Positions 27,250 to 37,626 of a stretch of DNA of 64,000 nt are shown here, piece after piece. Under the pieces are notes generated by a model. That model was not told the origin of the DNA. It did not search any database and saw only the letters and a list, made by a program, of their open reading frames with translations. The position numbers and the translations under genes were made by a program. Each line of letters opens with the position of its first letter. The first letter of the stretch is position 1. Origin of the DNA: Capnocytophaga canis (GTDB taxonomy: Bacteria > Bacteroidota > Bacteroidia > Flavobacteriales > Flavobacteriaceae). The stretch spans positions 1 through 64,000 of the forward strand of contig NZ_CDOI01000148.1 in assembly GCF_000827555.1 (NCBI RefSeq), in the 5' to 3' direction.

Positions 27250-27972
27250 TTATTCAGCAGTTTCTGCCTCTTTATTGTCTGACGTTTTTCCTGCAAGACC
27301 TTCGTTAATAGCCTCTGTCACGTACGAGAGAATTTTTTCGATAGATTTTGAAGCATCGTCATTTGCTGGGATAACATAGTCCACCTCACGAGGGTCTGAA
27401 TTAGTATCCACCATAGCAAAAATAGGAATGTTTAATTTTTGAGCTTCTTTAACTGCAATATGCTCACGCATTGTGTCCACAACAAACAACGCTCCTGGAA
27501 GGCGAGACATGTCAGCGATAGAACCTAAGTTCTTCTCTAATTTTTCTCTTAAACGTTCGATTTGTAGTTTTTCTCTCTTTGAAAGGGTTTCAAAAGTGCC
27601 ATCTTTTTTCATTTTATCAATTGAAGACATCTTTTTAACCGCTTTTCGGATGGTAACAAAGTTAGTTAACATACCTCCTGGCCATCTTTCAGTGATGTAA
27701 GGCATCTTAACTGATGCTGCTTTTTCTGCAACAACATCTTTTGCTTGCTTTTTAGTTGCAACAAAAAGAATTTTTTTACCTGATGCTGCAATTTTCTTCA
27801 AAGCCTCATTAGCTTCTTCAATTTTAGCTGCAGTTTTGTATAAATTAATTACGTGGATTCCGTTACGCTCCATATAGATATATGGTGCCATATTAGGGTT
27901 CCATTTTCTAGTCAAATGCCCAAAGTGAACACCTGCATCTAGTAAATCTTTAATTTCTATGTTATTTGCCAT
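27250..27972 (-). CDS. rpsB: 30S ribosomal protein S2
   Basis: Structural protein of the small ribosomal subunit. The 240-residue product shows the S2 signatures LLDAGVHFGHLTRKWNPNMAPYIY, RWPGGMLTNF and VDTNSDPREVDYVIPANDDA. The acidic tail ends DNKEAETAE. It belongs to the conserved rplM-rpsI-rpsB-tsf block, with 149 bp separating it from rpsI. Confidence 0.98.
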   Translation of the reverse strand: MANNIEIKDLLDAGVHFGHLTRKWNPNMAPYIYMERNGIHVINLYKTAAKIEEANEALKKIAASGKKILFVATKKQAKDVVAEKAASVKMPYITERWPGGMLTNFVTIRKAVKKMSSIDKMKKDGTFETLSKREKLQIERLREKLEKNLGSIADMSRLPGALFVVDTMREHIAVKEAQKLNIPIFAMVDTNSDPREVDYVIPANDDASKSIEKILSYVTEAINEGLAGKTSDNKEAETAE

Positions 27973-28121
27973 TTTTTTAATAGTTTACGTTCCGTTGAAA
28001 TTTAGCAATACTGAAGTGGAAACCATAACGTTTGCCAACAATATTTGGATGCTAAACTAAATTCCTTCTGAAAAGGAACAACGACAACAATGTTTTTAAA
28101 TTCTTTAATAAGTCTAACGTA

Positions 28122-28508
28122 TTAACGTTTAGAGAATTGGAATCTCTTACGAGCTTTTTTCTGACCGAACTTCTTACGTTCCACCATACGAGGGTCTCTC
28201 GTTAATAGCCCTTCCGGTTTCAATGTAGCTCTATTTTCAACATCAACTTCGCATAAAGCTCTTGATATTGCCAAACGGATAGCCTCAGCTTGTCCTGTTA
28301 CTCCACCTCCGTAAACATTCACTTTCACATCATAAGTATCCTCTGTTCCTGTTAAAGCGAAAGGTTGTCTTACTTTGTACTGAAGTGTTGAGGTTGTAAA
28401 GTAATCATTTAATTCTCTTTTATTTACACTAATTGCACCATTACCTGGTTTCAAATAAACACGTGCAACCGCTGTTTTTCTTCTTCCAATTTTGTGAATT
28501 ACTTCCAT
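28122..28508 (-). CDS. rpsI: 30S ribosomal protein S9
   Basis: Small-subunit protein whose basic tail reaches the P-site tRNA. The 128-residue product shows [18 protein letters not shown] and [21 protein letters not shown] and ends RKRFQFSKR. The start overlaps the rplM stop by one base (TAATG), so translational coupling is likely. Confidence 0.98.
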   Translation of the reverse strand: MEVIHKIGRRKTAVARVYLKPGNGAISVNKRELNDYFTTSTLQYKVRQPFALTGTEDTYDVKVNVYGGGVTGQAEAIRLAISRALCEVDVENRATLKPEGLLTRDPRMVERKKFGQKKARKRFQFSKR

Positions 28509-28963
28509 TATTTCAAATCGTTTAAGTTAACGGCTGTAGGTTGTTGTGCTTCGTGTTTGTGCTCTGTACCTACATACACTTTTAAATTACGTAAAATCGC
28601 CACACCCAATTTATTTTTTGGCAACATACCTTTAACTGCTTTTTCAATTAAACGCTCAGGGTGTTTCGCTAAGACGTCCTTAGCTGTTTGCACTCTCTGC
28701 CCTCCTGGATAACCTGTGTAACGAAGATATTCTTTATCGTTCCATTTGTTACCAGTTAAGTTGATTTTTTCAGCATTGATAACAATCACGTTATCTCCGC
28801 AATCAACGTGTGGTGTAAACTCGGGCTTGTACTTACCTCGTAGCAATTTTGCCACTTTTGAAGCAAGACGACCCAATGTCTGTCCTTCAGCATCTACCAA
28901 AACCCACTTTTTGTTAGCAGTGTTTTTGTTTACTGAAATTGTTTTGTAGCTTAATGTGTCCAC
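28508..28963 (-). CDS. rplM: 50S ribosomal protein L13
   Basis: Large-subunit protein of 151 residues with [35 protein letters not shown] and [17 protein letters not shown]. First gene of the ribosomal group. A consensus promoter sits about 70 bp upstream. Confidence 0.98.
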   Translation of the reverse strand: MDTLSYKTISVNKNTANKKWVLVDAEGQTLGRLASKVAKLLRGKYKPEFTPHVDCGDNVIVINAEKINLTGNKWNDKEYLRYTGYPGGQRVQTAKDVLAKHPERLIEKAVKGMLPKNKLGVAILRNLKVYVGTEHKHEAQQPTAVNLNDLK

Positions 28964-29029
28964 ATTTCTAATTTTAAATTAAACATTCCTTTTCCTTATC
29001 AAAATACATACGTATCTGAAATTGGGGTG

Positions 29030-29059
29030 CAAAGTTACAATTATTTACGTAATATGCAA
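29030..29059 (-). promoter_or_regulatory. Promoter for rplM-rpsI-rpsB-tsf
   Basis: Minus-strand TAACTTTG (plus-strand 29030-29037) with TTG (CAA 29057-29059) at a 19-bp spacing. Confidence 0.7.
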
Positions 29060-29738
29060 ATTTATTGATGCTTTTTTATTTCAGGAAATCATTTCTACTA
29101 ACACTTTGTAATAGCAAAACTAAATTTAAGGAAGAAAGACTTTCTAACGTAACACACTAAACACTTCCTTAACAAAGAAAGTTATCTATGTTTATTCTAA
29201 TTTTATCTATTTTGCTAAAAATCAACTCTCATAGGCAAACATTTTTTTTCGGTATTCACTCCTAAAAACTTGGGGAATAAGCAACGTCTTTGTGCAGTAG
29301 TAAGAAAAACTCAAAAGTAATTCAAAATACTATCGCTATGATGGGATATCATACTTTGATTAACATAGATTTTAGAATGTTTCTAAAAACAGAAAAAAAA
29401 CTCTTCGAAAAAACTATATATTTTTGAGAGTAATTATGGTTGTGATATTCAAATTGACTCAGGATTTGTTTGCCACTAAACCTGATACATTTGAGTAATA
29501 TTTTTGAGTACTAAAGTCTAGCTTTAATTGTTTTTTTCCTGAAAAAGTGAAGTCCTAAACTTTTAACTATATACTACCAATTACCACGCAGCATTTGATC
29601 TGTTTTGGTTACTTACCCATTCTTTTTATTTGGTGTGGATTTTCACGACCTTTAAATTATTCAATGGTACCGCCTTAGAAGAAAAATCTTTTGGAATGCA
29701 ATTTGTGTTTTATCTCTTCTAATATTGAAAAAAAATAG

Positions 29739-29869
29739 AAGGTTGTTTAAAAAGCGTTTTTCTATATATTACTCTGAGTGTAGAAATGTTTTTTAATAAC
29801 TCATTGTTGGATTTTGCTTCTTATCTACAAAAGATAAGGATTATAGATTAAATCTTTTTAAACAACCTT
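29739..29869 (-). terminator. Large inverted repeat 3' of pnp
   Basis: Perfect 16-bp arms AAGGTTGTTTAAAAAG (29739-29754) and its inverse (29854-29869) enclose ~100 nt. On the minus strand it begins 12 bp after pnp and its far arm is followed by a T-run. It may serve as a pnp terminator or be a MITE-like insert. Same arm consensus as the 14265 element. Confidence 0.55.
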
Positions 29870-29881
29870 ATTGTATTCTGC

Positions 29882-32044
29882 TTAAGAGTTATGACTCTTT
29901 TTCTTATCCGTTCCTGATTTTCCGTTGTTATCTCTTGGTGGACGAGGTAATAAAGCCTTACGAGACACACGTGTCTTTTTTGTTTTAGGATCAACGCCTA
30001 AGTATTTCACTTCGATGATATCACCCTCTTTCAATGCATCAGAAACTTTTTCAATGCGTTCCCAAGCGATTTCAGAAATGTGGATAAAAGAATCCTTACC
30101 TGGCATAAATTCAACAATCGCACCAATTTCCAACAATCGGATTACTTTCACTTTGTAAGTTTCTCCTTCTACAGGTTCGAACGAAACAGCATGAACAGCA
30201 TTAATTACTTCTTCAATACCTTCAGAATCAGTCCCTAATATTTCAACTATACCCAATTCCCCCACTTCCTCAATAACGATGGTGGTGTTAGTACGAGATT
30301 GTAGGTCTTGGATATTTTTTCCTCCCGAACCGATGAACGCACCGATATATTCTTTCGGCATTTCCATTTTAACAATTTTCGGAGCATGAGTTTTAACTTC
30401 CGACTTAGGTTCGGCAATCGTATCAGTAATTTTGTTTAAAATATGCATACGTCCCTCACGAGCTTGTTCCAAGGCTTTCTCTAAAATTTCATAGGTCAAA
30501 CCTTTTATTTTGATATCCATTTGACAAGCAGTAATTCCATCTTTGGTTCCTGTAACTTTAAAGTCCATGTCTCCCAAGTGGTCTTCATCACCTAAAATAT
30601 CCGAAAGTACAGCATATTTATCCCCTTCGGTAATCAATCCCATTGCAATACCCGAAACAGGTTTAATCATCTGAACTCCTGCGTCCATTAACGCCAAAGT
30701 ACCAGCACAAACGGTCGCCATTGACGATGAACCATTCGATTCTAAAATTTCGGAAACTACCCGAACAGTGTAAGGACAATCAGCTGGAATCATACGCTTC
30801 AAAGCACGTTGAGCTAAGTTTCCATGTCCAATTTCTCTTCGTGAAGTCCCTCTAAGTGGACGAGCCTCACCAGTAGAGAACGGTGGGAAGTTATAATGCA
30901 GGTAAAAACGTTCTTCACCTTGTTCTGTTGGAAGGTCAATAACGTTTGCTTCACGTGATGTTCCCAAAGTAACCGTTGTTAATGACTGAGTTTCACCACG
31001 AGTAAAAATAGATGAACCGTGAGCAGATGGTAGATAATCAATTTCGCACCAGATTGGACGAATTTGAGTTGTATTTCTTCCATCCAAACGGATATTTTCA
31101 TCTAAAATAAGGTTTCTAACAGCTTCTTTATGAGCCTTTCCAAAATATTTGCTGATTAAAACAGCATATTCTTCCTGCTCTTCTTCCGTAAACAGAGCCA
31201 TACATTCCTCTTTTACAGCAGCAAATTTGTCGCTACGCTCATGCTTTCCTGTATCTTCTTTAGCAATGGCGTAGCATTTTGGGTAAGCATAGTTATATAC
31301 TTTATCCTTAATTTCCTCATTTTCAGCTTCAGGTTCGTAACTACGTTTTTCAGTTTTCCCAACTTTTTCTGCTAAACGAATTTGAGCATCAATTTGTACT
31401 TTGATAGCTTCGTGAGCAAATTTGATGGCTTCGGTCATTTCTTTTTCAGAAACTTCGTCCATCTCTCCTTCCACCATAGCAACGAAATCTTTGGAAGCTC
31501 CTACCATAATGTCTATATCCGACTGAGCCAATTGCTCTTTGTTCGGATTTATGATGAATTTTCCATCAACACGACCTACCCGCACTTCGGAAATTGGCCC
31601 ATCGAACGGAATGTCGGATACAGCAATACAAGCAGATGCCGCTAAACCCGCTAAAGCGTCAGGCATTACACTTTCATCGTGTGACATTAATTGAATCATT
31701 ACCTGAGTTTCAGCATGATAGTCTTTTGGGAATAAAGGACGTAACACACGGTCAACCAATCGCATGGTTAATACCTCTTGGTCGCTTGGACGTGCCTCAC
31801 GTTTGAAAAAACCACCGGGGAAACGTCCTGCAGCGGCAAATTTTTCACGATAATCCACCGTTAAAGGTAAAAAATCCGTATCTGGGTTAATTTCTTTGGC
31901 AGAAACTACTGTTGCAAGCAACATCGCATTGCCCATCCTAACAACAACAGAACCATCTGCTTGTTTAGCTAATTTTCCCGTTTCGATGGATATTTCTCTA
32001 CCATCTTCAAGGGTAATAATTTCCTTTTTTACTTCTGGAATCAT
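29882..32044 (-). CDS. pnp: Polyribonucleotide nucleotidyltransferase
   Basis: Phosphorolytic 3'-5' exoribonuclease. The 720-residue product has two RNase PH domains (about 10-220 and 310-545) with [12 protein letters not shown] and [15 protein letters not shown] domain follows ([20 protein letters not shown]). The S1 domain contains [27 protein letters not shown]. Full family length. It lies 255 bp downstream of rpsO, the same order as in many bacteria. Confidence 0.98.
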   Translation of the reverse strand: MIPEVKKEIITLEDGREISIETGKLAKQADGSVVVRMGNAMLLATVVSAKEINPDTDFLPLTVDYREKFAAAGRFPGGFFKREARPSDQEVLTMRLVDRVLRPLFPKDYHAETQVMIQLMSHDESVMPDALAGLAASACIAVSDIPFDGPISEVRVGRVDGKFIINPNKEQLAQSDIDIMVGASKDFVAMVEGEMDEVSEKEMTEAIKFAHEAIKVQIDAQIRLAEKVGKTEKRSYEPEAENEEIKDKVYNYAYPKCYAIAKEDTGKHERSDKFAAVKEECMALFTEEEQEEYAVLISKYFGKAHKEAVRNLILDENIRLDGRNTTQIRPIWCEIDYLPSAHGSSIFTRGETQSLTTVTLGTSREANVIDLPTEQGEERFYLHYNFPPFSTGEARPLRGTSRREIGHGNLAQRALKRMIPADCPYTVRVVSEILESNGSSSMATVCAGTLALMDAGVQMIKPVSGIAMGLITEGDKYAVLSDILGDEDHLGDMDFKVTGTKDGITACQMDIKIKGLTYEILEKALEQAREGRMHILNKITDTIAEPKSEVKTHAPKIVKMEMPKEYIGAFIGSGGKNIQDLQSRTNTTIVIEEVGELGIVEILGTDSEGIEEVINAVHAVSFEPVEGETYKVKVIRLLEIGAIVEFMPGKDSFIHISEIAWERIEKVSDALKEGDIIEVKYLGVDPKTKKTRVSRKALLPRPPRDNNGKSGTDKKKSHNS

Positions 32045-32272
32045 AAATTCTTTTTTTAATTAAACAATGGGTTGTGTTGTTGTTTATGTTATAATCCCAA
32101 TGGCCAGTTATGCACCGACAGGCTTAAAAAGATTAATAGAATCTATAGTTGTATGTATATTTTTCTGTTTTTCTTAGTTTTAAAAAATCTGTCCATGGAA
32201 AGACAAAAACACAAAAAGTAAAACACAAAAATATTTTGTCATTTTAAAGGAGAATATAAAAAACGTTTAAAA

Positions 32273-32297
32273 AAAAAGAGGCAAAAAGCCCCTTTTT
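32273..32297 (-). terminator. Terminator after rpsO
   Basis: Ten-bp stem (AAAAAGAGGC/GCCCCTTTTT, one G-T wobble) with a 5-nt loop. On the minus strand it is followed by a run of about eight T. It separates rpsO from pnp. Confidence 0.85.
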
Positions 32298-32299
32298 GA

Positions 32300-32569
32300 T
32301 TATTTTCTAATACCAAGTTCTTTGATTATATTACGATATCTTTCGATGTCGTTGTTTTTCAAGTAGTCAAGCAAACTTCTTCTTTTACCTACCAATTTAA
32401 CCAACGCACGCTCTGTGTTATAATCTTTACGATTTGCTTTTAAGTGTTGCGTTAAGTGGTTGATTCTGTGTGTAAAAAGAGCTATTTGCCCTTCTGATGA
32501 ACCTGTGTTCGTTTCTGAACCTGCGTACTTTTTGAAAATTTCCGCTTTAATTTCCTTTGTTAAATACAT
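32300..32569 (-). CDS. rpsO: 30S ribosomal protein S15
   Basis: Small-subunit protein of 89 residues that binds the central domain of 16S rRNA. It shows TGSSEGQIALFTHRINHLTQHL and GKRRSLLDYLKNNDIERY. It has its own promoter (32615-32644) and terminator (32273-32297), so it is a single-gene unit. Confidence 0.98.
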   Translation of the reverse strand: MYLTKEIKAEIFKKYAGSETNTGSSEGQIALFTHRINHLTQHLKANRKDYNTERALVKLVGKRRSLLDYLKNNDIERYRNIIKELGIRK

Positions 32570-32614
32570 TCCAATATTGTTTTAAATGATTATTATGTAC
32601 TGATTTTTAGGTGG

Positions 32615-32644
32615 CAAAGATACATAAAAATATGTAACCTCCAA
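32615..32644 (-). promoter_or_regulatory. Promoter for rpsO
   Basis: Minus-strand TATCTTTG (plus-strand 32615-32622) and TTG (CAA 32642-32644) with a 19-bp spacer. Confidence 0.7.
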
Positions 32645-32656
32645 ATTTTTTATAAT

Positions 32657-33475
32657 TTATTTTTCATCGTTCTCAATTGTAGGAGAAGCCATGCATAACA
32701 GTTCCACTACGTCTAAAATTTCGATAACATCCTCTTTTTTCTTATTTTTTATACCGTCTGTGAGCATTGTGTTACAAAAGGGACAAGCTGTAGCAATTAC
32801 CTCTGGTTGTACTTCCAGAGCTTGTTCTGTGCGTAAAGCGTAGATCTCTTTATCGCCTCTTTCGGATTCTTTGAACATTTGGGCTCCACCCGCACCACAG
32901 CACATTGAGCGACTTTTACTTTTTTTCATTTCAACTAATTCGACACCCAATTTTTTTAACAAGTTGCGTGGAGCATCATAAACATTATTGCCTCTCCCTA
33001 AATAACAAGGATCGTGAAATGTCACACGTTTACCTTTAAAAAAATCTTTGTCAATATGTAGTTGATTCGATTTGATGAGCTTCTCAATATATTCTGTATG
33101 ATGCCAAACCTCATAAACACCCCCCAATGCAGGATATTCATTTTTGAGAGTATTAAAGACATGTGGACATGTAGTTACGATTTTTTTGACGTTATAAGCT
33201 TCCAAAAGCTGAATATTACTCATAGCTTGGATTTGGAAAAGAAACTCATTTCCTGCTCGTTTAGCAGGGTCTCCAGTATCACTTTCTTCAGCTCCGAGTA
33301 CTGCAAAATCTACGTTAGCTTGATTTAATAGCTGAACAAACGCCCGAACGATTCGTTTAGCTCGGTCATCGTAACTGCCTGCACTTCCTACCCAAAATAA
33401 AATTTCAGGGGATTTACCTTGTGCCATAAGTTCGGCCATCGTAGGTACGTAAAGCGTATTTCTGGTCATAGTCAT
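32657..33475 (-). CDS. (Fe-S)-binding protein, CCG-domain type
   Basis: A 272-residue soluble protein with two cysteine-rich CCG domains as in heterodisulfide reductase HdrB, GlpC and LutA. Visible motifs are FHDPCYLGR, then SRSMCCGAGGAQMF, and ATACPFCNTMLTDG, which together can hold an iron-sulfur cluster. Its partner is probably the membrane ferredoxin-like protein at 33722, upstream on the same strand. Such a pair would move electrons between a quinone pool and an unknown donor. The exact substrate cannot be read from sequence. Confidence 0.88.
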   Translation of the reverse strand: MTMTRNTLYVPTMAELMAQGKSPEILFWVGSAGSYDDRAKRIVRAFVQLLNQANVDFAVLGAEESDTGDPAKRAGNEFLFQIQAMSNIQLLEAYNVKKIVTTCPHVFNTLKNEYPALGGVYEVWHHTEYIEKLIKSNQLHIDKDFFKGKRVTFHDPCYLGRGNNVYDAPRNLLKKLGVELVEMKKSKSRSMCCGAGGAQMFKESERGDKEIYALRTEQALEVQPEVIATACPFCNTMLTDGIKNKKKEDVIEILDVVELLCMASPTIENDEK

Positions 33476-33721
33476 ATGCCGTTAGTAATCTTCAAAGACT
33501 TCAATAGAACGTTGTTTCGTCTAATCAGAAAAATATGTTGTACTTTTATTTTTAATCGTTTTATTATTAGGTTTTTAACTGTTTTGTAAAAATGTTTTTT
33601 TGAGACTTGAAATTGTAATTTTTCTACCTTTATCTAGCTCACCCTCTTTAGCTTACGCAACTTAAAAATGATTCTTTTTCCTACAGCTTTTAAACCCAAG
33701 ATGTTTTTATACCTTCTAGAA

Positions 33722-35053
33722 TTAAGATTCATTCACCCAATTCAGGCGGTCAGCTTGGCTATATGCCCATGGAGCTCCGTTATTTTCGATGTTGGTCATC
33801 ATTGTATTTAACTCGGCAGGAGCTGCCGATTCTTCCATTACTAGGTATTGACGCATATCCATAATTATTGACAAAGGGTTGATACTAACCGGACACGCTT
33901 CTACACATGCATTACAGGATGTACACGCCCAAAGTTCTTCAGGAGTGATGTAATCATTCAACAGTTGTTTGTTATCATTCTGAAATTTACCTTTATTGGT
34001 ATCAATATTTTTACTAACCTCCTCCAGTCGATCGCGTGTTTTCATCATTATGTTTCGTGGCGATAGTTTTTTCCCCGTTAAATTTGCAGGACATTCATCG
34101 GTGCATCGTCCACATTCGGTACAGGTGTATGCATTCATGAGTTGTACCCATGTTAGGTCAAAAATGTCCGAAGCACCAAATTTTTCAGGAGGTGTAGCGC
34201 TTTCAACAGGTACAGCAAAAGGATCAGTCGCAGGGTCGAGCATTAGTTTTACTTCCTCCAAAACCCGTTGGTTAACTTTTAATGCTCCTTGCGGACGCGT
34301 TGAAGCAAAATACGTATTGGGGAATGCTAAAACTATATGTAAATGTTTCGAGTAGTATAGATAATTCAAAAAGAATAGTACTCCAATAATGTGTAACCAC
34401 CAGCAACAACGCTCAATGGCTATTAGTGTTACAGCTGAAAAATTGGTAAAAAGTTTTGATATCCAACTGCTTATAGGGAAACTCCCTGCCTGGATATAGC
34501 CTTCAACTCCTAAATCCTGTAGTCGTAGATCCGCAGCATTCATTGTTAGGAAAAGAAGCATTAAAATGGTTTCGATGTAAAGAATATTATTACCGTCTTT
34601 TTTAGCCCAATTTTGAAGCTCTTCTTTTTTGAATCGACTTATATTCAACAGATTACGACGAATCCAAAAAACACCTACCGAAATGAGAACTAACAACGCT
34701 AACACTTCAAATGAAGCAATTAAAACATCATAAAAACTGCCTAAAAAAGCAAACACACGGTGTGTACCAAAGATGCCATCTATCACAATTTCAAGCATTT
34801 CGATATTTATGATAATAAATCCAAGGTATACCAGAATATGCAGAATTCCCGATATGGGACGAACGGTCATTTTTTGCTGTCCAAGTGCAATCCTAAGCAT
34901 GTTTTTCCACCGCTGTGCTTTGTTGTCAGTCGTATTTTCGTCCTTTCCTAAACGGATATTCCGAACGAGTTTACGAACATTTTTTACAAAAAAAACGATA
35001 GCAATCGTAAATAGTAAACAGAATAGTATGTTAGGTAATATACTCATAATCAT
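33722..35053 (-). CDS. Membrane (Fe-S)-binding oxidoreductase subunit
   Basis: A 443-residue protein with about five N-terminal membrane helices (residues ~1-240) of the NarI/HdrE-like kind. Two [4Fe-4S] ferredoxin motifs follow: CTECGRCTDECP (about 320) and CTSCNACVEACP (about 375). The start could equally be the third codon (MSIL). It lies 246 bp upstream of the CCG-domain protein, and the two likely form one quinone-linked complex. An inverted repeat (35068-35118) lies in the leader. Confidence 0.88.
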   Translation of the reverse strand: MIMSILPNILFCLLFTIAIVFFVKNVRKLVRNIRLGKDENTTDNKAQRWKNMLRIALGQQKMTVRPISGILHILVYLGFIIINIEMLEIVIDGIFGTHRVFAFLGSFYDVLIASFEVLALLVLISVGVFWIRRNLLNISRFKKEELQNWAKKDGNNILYIETILMLLFLTMNAADLRLQDLGVEGYIQAGSFPISSWISKLFTNFSAVTLIAIERCCWWLHIIGVLFFLNYLYYSKHLHIVLAFPNTYFASTRPQGALKVNQRVLEEVKLMLDPATDPFAVPVESATPPEKFGASDIFDLTWVQLMNAYTCTECGRCTDECPANLTGKKLSPRNIMMKTRDRLEEVSKNIDTNKGKFQNDNKQLLNDYITPEELWACTSCNACVEACPVSINPLSIIMDMRQYLVMEESAAPAELNTMMTNIENNGAPWAYSQADRLNWVNES

Positions 35054-35067
35054 TTCTTTACTCTATA

Positions 35068-35118
35068 ATAGAGTTCTATTCATTCATGTAGGACTGGAAA
35101 ACGCTAATAGAACTCTAT
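35068..35118. repeat. Perfect 13-bp inverted repeat in the Fe-S gene leader
   Basis: ATAGAGTTCTATT (35068-35080) and AATAGAACTCTAT (35106-35118) form a hairpin with a 25-nt loop, 15 bp upstream of the membrane Fe-S gene. The first arm is itself nearly palindromic, as an operator might be. Role unknown. Confidence 0.5.
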
Positions 35119-35223
35119 CAAAACCAATCTTATATGTAACTTAGTAGAAATACCAATTTCATTTCTGAAAATTAGTAAAATCTGCGAAGAGTAGATTGAT
35201 AGAAGCTAATTTTTAGGATTAGC

Positions 35224-36174
35224 TTATTCTTTTTCAGAAGATTTATTTTCTTGGTAAGGTTGCTGTTTTTTCCCAAAAACTGAAAAATGCATGTAGCGTT
35301 TTGGATTTAGCCGTAAATCTTCTAATAATAATTCCAATTGCTTACTGCTGTTGCTCAAATTGTTATACAAAATTTCGTCTTTCATCAGTTTCCCTAAACT
35401 ACCATTACCTTTTTCCATATTAGCAAGTACAGCATTGAGATTTGCTATAGCTGATTGTGTTTCTTTAATAGTTTTATCTAGGTCAGCGTTTGCTAAATTA
35501 TTTGAGACTTTAGCTAAATCAGCGGTAATTTTATTAGTATTTTGTAGACTTGCGTTCAAATGCTCTTGATTGGTTGCTAACATTTTATTCAACATTATGG
35601 TTGATTTGTTCAAATGTTGCATTGTACTACTTAAATCCGAAATAGCTTTTTTTAAATCAGCTACTGTTTTTTCGTCTAATAGCGTATTTATAGAATTGAT
35701 TGTTGCGTTAGAATCCGTGAGTAAGCGGTTGATTTTCTCTTGTGTAGGGTCAATTTTTGAAGATAAGGATGTCATCATGTCTTCTTTAATTGAGCTTGTA
35801 AGTACTTCGCCCGATTCGGCAAGTGGAGCATCGTCAAATACAGGTACAATCTGCATTGAAGTTCCCCCTAAAAGACTGCTATAAATTTCAGCTTTACTAT
35901 TTTTTGAGAAAAGAAAATCCTTTGAACAAGATAGAGTTACTTTAATTTTGGCCGTTTTTTCTTCCAAAGTTACAGCATCAACATTACCGATTTTAACCCC
36001 ATTGACTGTTACAGGTGTTCCTGATTTTAATCCATTGGAGTGATCAAAATAAGCATAGTAAGTATTAGTTCTGCTGAACATTGTTTTGGATTTCAAAAAG
36101 TTAAATCCAATGAAAAAACAAGCAATACCTGCAATGACGATGACAGCAGCTTTAAATTCTTTTGATAATTTCAT
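35224..36174 (-). CDS. MlaD/MCE family lipid-transport protein
   Basis: A 316-residue inner-membrane-anchored protein with one N-terminal helix (AVIVIAGIACFFIGFNFL). The MCE domain (about 38-120) contains DHSNGLKSGTPVTVNGVKIG. A long helical C-terminal region (about 140-290) follows. MCE proteins form hexameric rings that carry phospholipids between membranes. Partner MlaE and MlaF genes are not in the window. It has its own -7 element, and a hairpin overlaps its stop codon (35203-35225). Confidence 0.92.
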   Translation of the reverse strand: MKLSKEFKAAVIVIAGIACFFIGFNFLKSKTMFSRTNTYYAYFDHSNGLKSGTPVTVNGVKIGNVDAVTLEEKTAKIKVTLSCSKDFLFSKNSKAEIYSSLLGGTSMQIVPVFDDAPLAESGEVLTSSIKEDMMTSLSSKIDPTQEKINRLLTDSNATINSINTLLDEKTVADLKKAISDLSSTMQHLNKSTIMLNKMLATNQEHLNASLQNTNKITADLAKVSNNLANADLDKTIKETQSAIANLNAVLANMEKGNGSLGKLMKDEILYNNLSNSSKQLELLLEDLRLNPKRYMHFSVFGKKQQPYQENKSSEKE

Positions 36175-36214
36175 TATGTACTTTTTACGATTTTATGTTT
36201 AGTTTCTAAATGTG

Positions 36215-36222
36215 CAAAGGTA
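36215..36222 (-). promoter_or_regulatory. -7 element for the mlaD-like gene
   Basis: Minus-strand TACCTTTG, 41 bp before the start codon, between the amidase and mlaD-like genes. Confidence 0.5.
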
Positions 36223-36261
36223 CGGATAAAAAAATGAAACTATCTTAAAAAAATATCAAAA

Positions 36262-37458
36262 TCATTCATTTTTTTCAGCTACACTTAATTGTACGGGTTT
36301 TCCGTCCAAATATGCAATTATGTAAGCATCCTTGTATCCAACTTTTTTTGCATTGGCTAACAGTACGTTAGCCTCTGAGCGTTTGGAGGCTGCTCCATAG
36401 AGATAACAGTATAAGTTTCCACATTTTACGGATGAAATTGGAGACAATTTTTTGAAGTTGTAAGGTTTAGCCTCTATTTTTTTGGCACTGGATGACAACT
36501 GTATTTTATAGACAACCTTTGATTTTTTGATATTTCCTTTTTTCTGAGTGGTACTATTATTCTTTTTGGTTGTATTACTGCTTTTGGAGGTCGTTTTGGC
36601 TGTTTTTTTTATGTTATTTGTCTTTTTAGGGCTTGATGCTTTCTTTTCTGATGACTTAGCAGGTGTTTCTTCTATAAAATTTTCTGGAACAATATGCGAA
36701 CTACGTGATTGTACCCATGTTTTATAAGACAGAATAGCATCGGCGATGTTTTCTGCAAAATCTGTTTGTCCCTTTTTGGAGGCTAAAAATTTCAATTCAT
36801 CATTATTTGACAAAAAACCAGTTTCAACCAGTATACTAGGCATATAGGTTTGGTGTAACACAATAAACGGTGCTTGTTTTACCCCTCGATTGTTACGTTG
36901 CATCACATTTGTGAAATTATCCTGTACATATTTTGCCAACTGAATACTCTGCTCTAAAAACTCCTCCTGCATGATTGATAAACCGATGAACGATTCAGGT
37001 GAGTTTATGTTGTAGGCAGCATATTTGGTTTTGTAGTTATCTTCCAAATAGATTACGGCGTTCTCGGTTTTTGCGACTTCCATGTTTCGGTCGTTAGCAC
37101 TCAAACCTAACACAAAGGTTTCAGAACCAGCGGCTTGTGTGTGATGGGCATTGCAATGTACCGAAACGAACAAATCGGCTTTAGCTCTATTAGCGATGGC
37201 TCCACGCTCATACAAATCGACAAAAACGTCTTTTTTTCGTGTATAAATAACCTGAATATCAGAGTGTTGTTCTAGTATTTTTCCTACTTCTAAAACAATA
37301 TTTAGTGCCACATCTTTTTCGTATATCTTTCCTTTCCCTATTTTCCCCGGGTCTTTACCACCATGCCCAGCGTCTAAAACAACGTTGAAAGTAGGAGTTT
37401 TTTGTGAAAAAATTAAATTCGACACTAAAAGTGCTAAAAATAATAAGATGTTTTTCAT
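36262..37458 (-). CDS. N-acetylmuramoyl-L-alanine amidase with SPOR-like tail
   Basis: Periplasmic peptidoglycan hydrolase, 398 residues. A signal peptide (ILLFLALLVSNLIFSQ) is followed by an Amidase_3 domain (about 23-235) with zinc motif VVLDAGHGGKDPG, FVSVHCNAHH and catalytic Glu in VETGFLSN. A Lys/Ser/Thr-rich linker (about 255-310) leads to a SPOR-like domain (VVYKIQLSSS to end) that would bind denuded septal glycan. Likely role: daughter-cell separation. It lies upstream of the mlaD-like gene. Confidence 0.92.
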   Translation of the reverse strand: MKNILLFLALLVSNLIFSQKTPTFNVVLDAGHGGKDPGKIGKGKIYEKDVALNIVLEVGKILEQHSDIQVIYTRKKDVFVDLYERGAIANRAKADLFVSVHCNAHHTQAAGSETFVLGLSANDRNMEVAKTENAVIYLEDNYKTKYAAYNINSPESFIGLSIMQEEFLEQSIQLAKYVQDNFTNVMQRNNRGVKQAPFIVLHQTYMPSILVETGFLSNNDELKFLASKKGQTDFAENIADAILSYKTWVQSRSSHIVPENFIEETPAKSSEKKASSPKKTNNIKKTAKTTSKSSNTTKKNNSTTQKKGNIKKSKVVYKIQLSSSAKKIEAKPYNFKKLSPISSVKCGNLYCYLYGAASKRSEANVLLANAKKVGYKDAYIIAYLDGKPVQLSVAEKNE

Positions 37459-37626
37459 TTCTGTTATGATGTTTTTTTAGTAAGAGATTGTGATTGAATT
37501 TTTTATTTATGCTGATTAGTGTATTTAGACATTTTCGAAAATCTCGGGTATATTTTTTTGATATGATGAAATTCTAAAGGTAAAGTTTATTACAATTAGA
37601 AATCAATGCTTTTGAACGTCATTAGG

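Larger units (their letters stand above)
28964..29881. other. Gene-poor spacer between rplM and pnp
   Basis: About 900 bp. It holds the rplM promoter (29030-29059) at one end and an inverted repeat (29739-29869) at the other. The middle (about 29060-29730) is A/T-rich with stops in all frames. I recognise no gene, tRNA, tmRNA or IS remnant there. Confidence 0.6.
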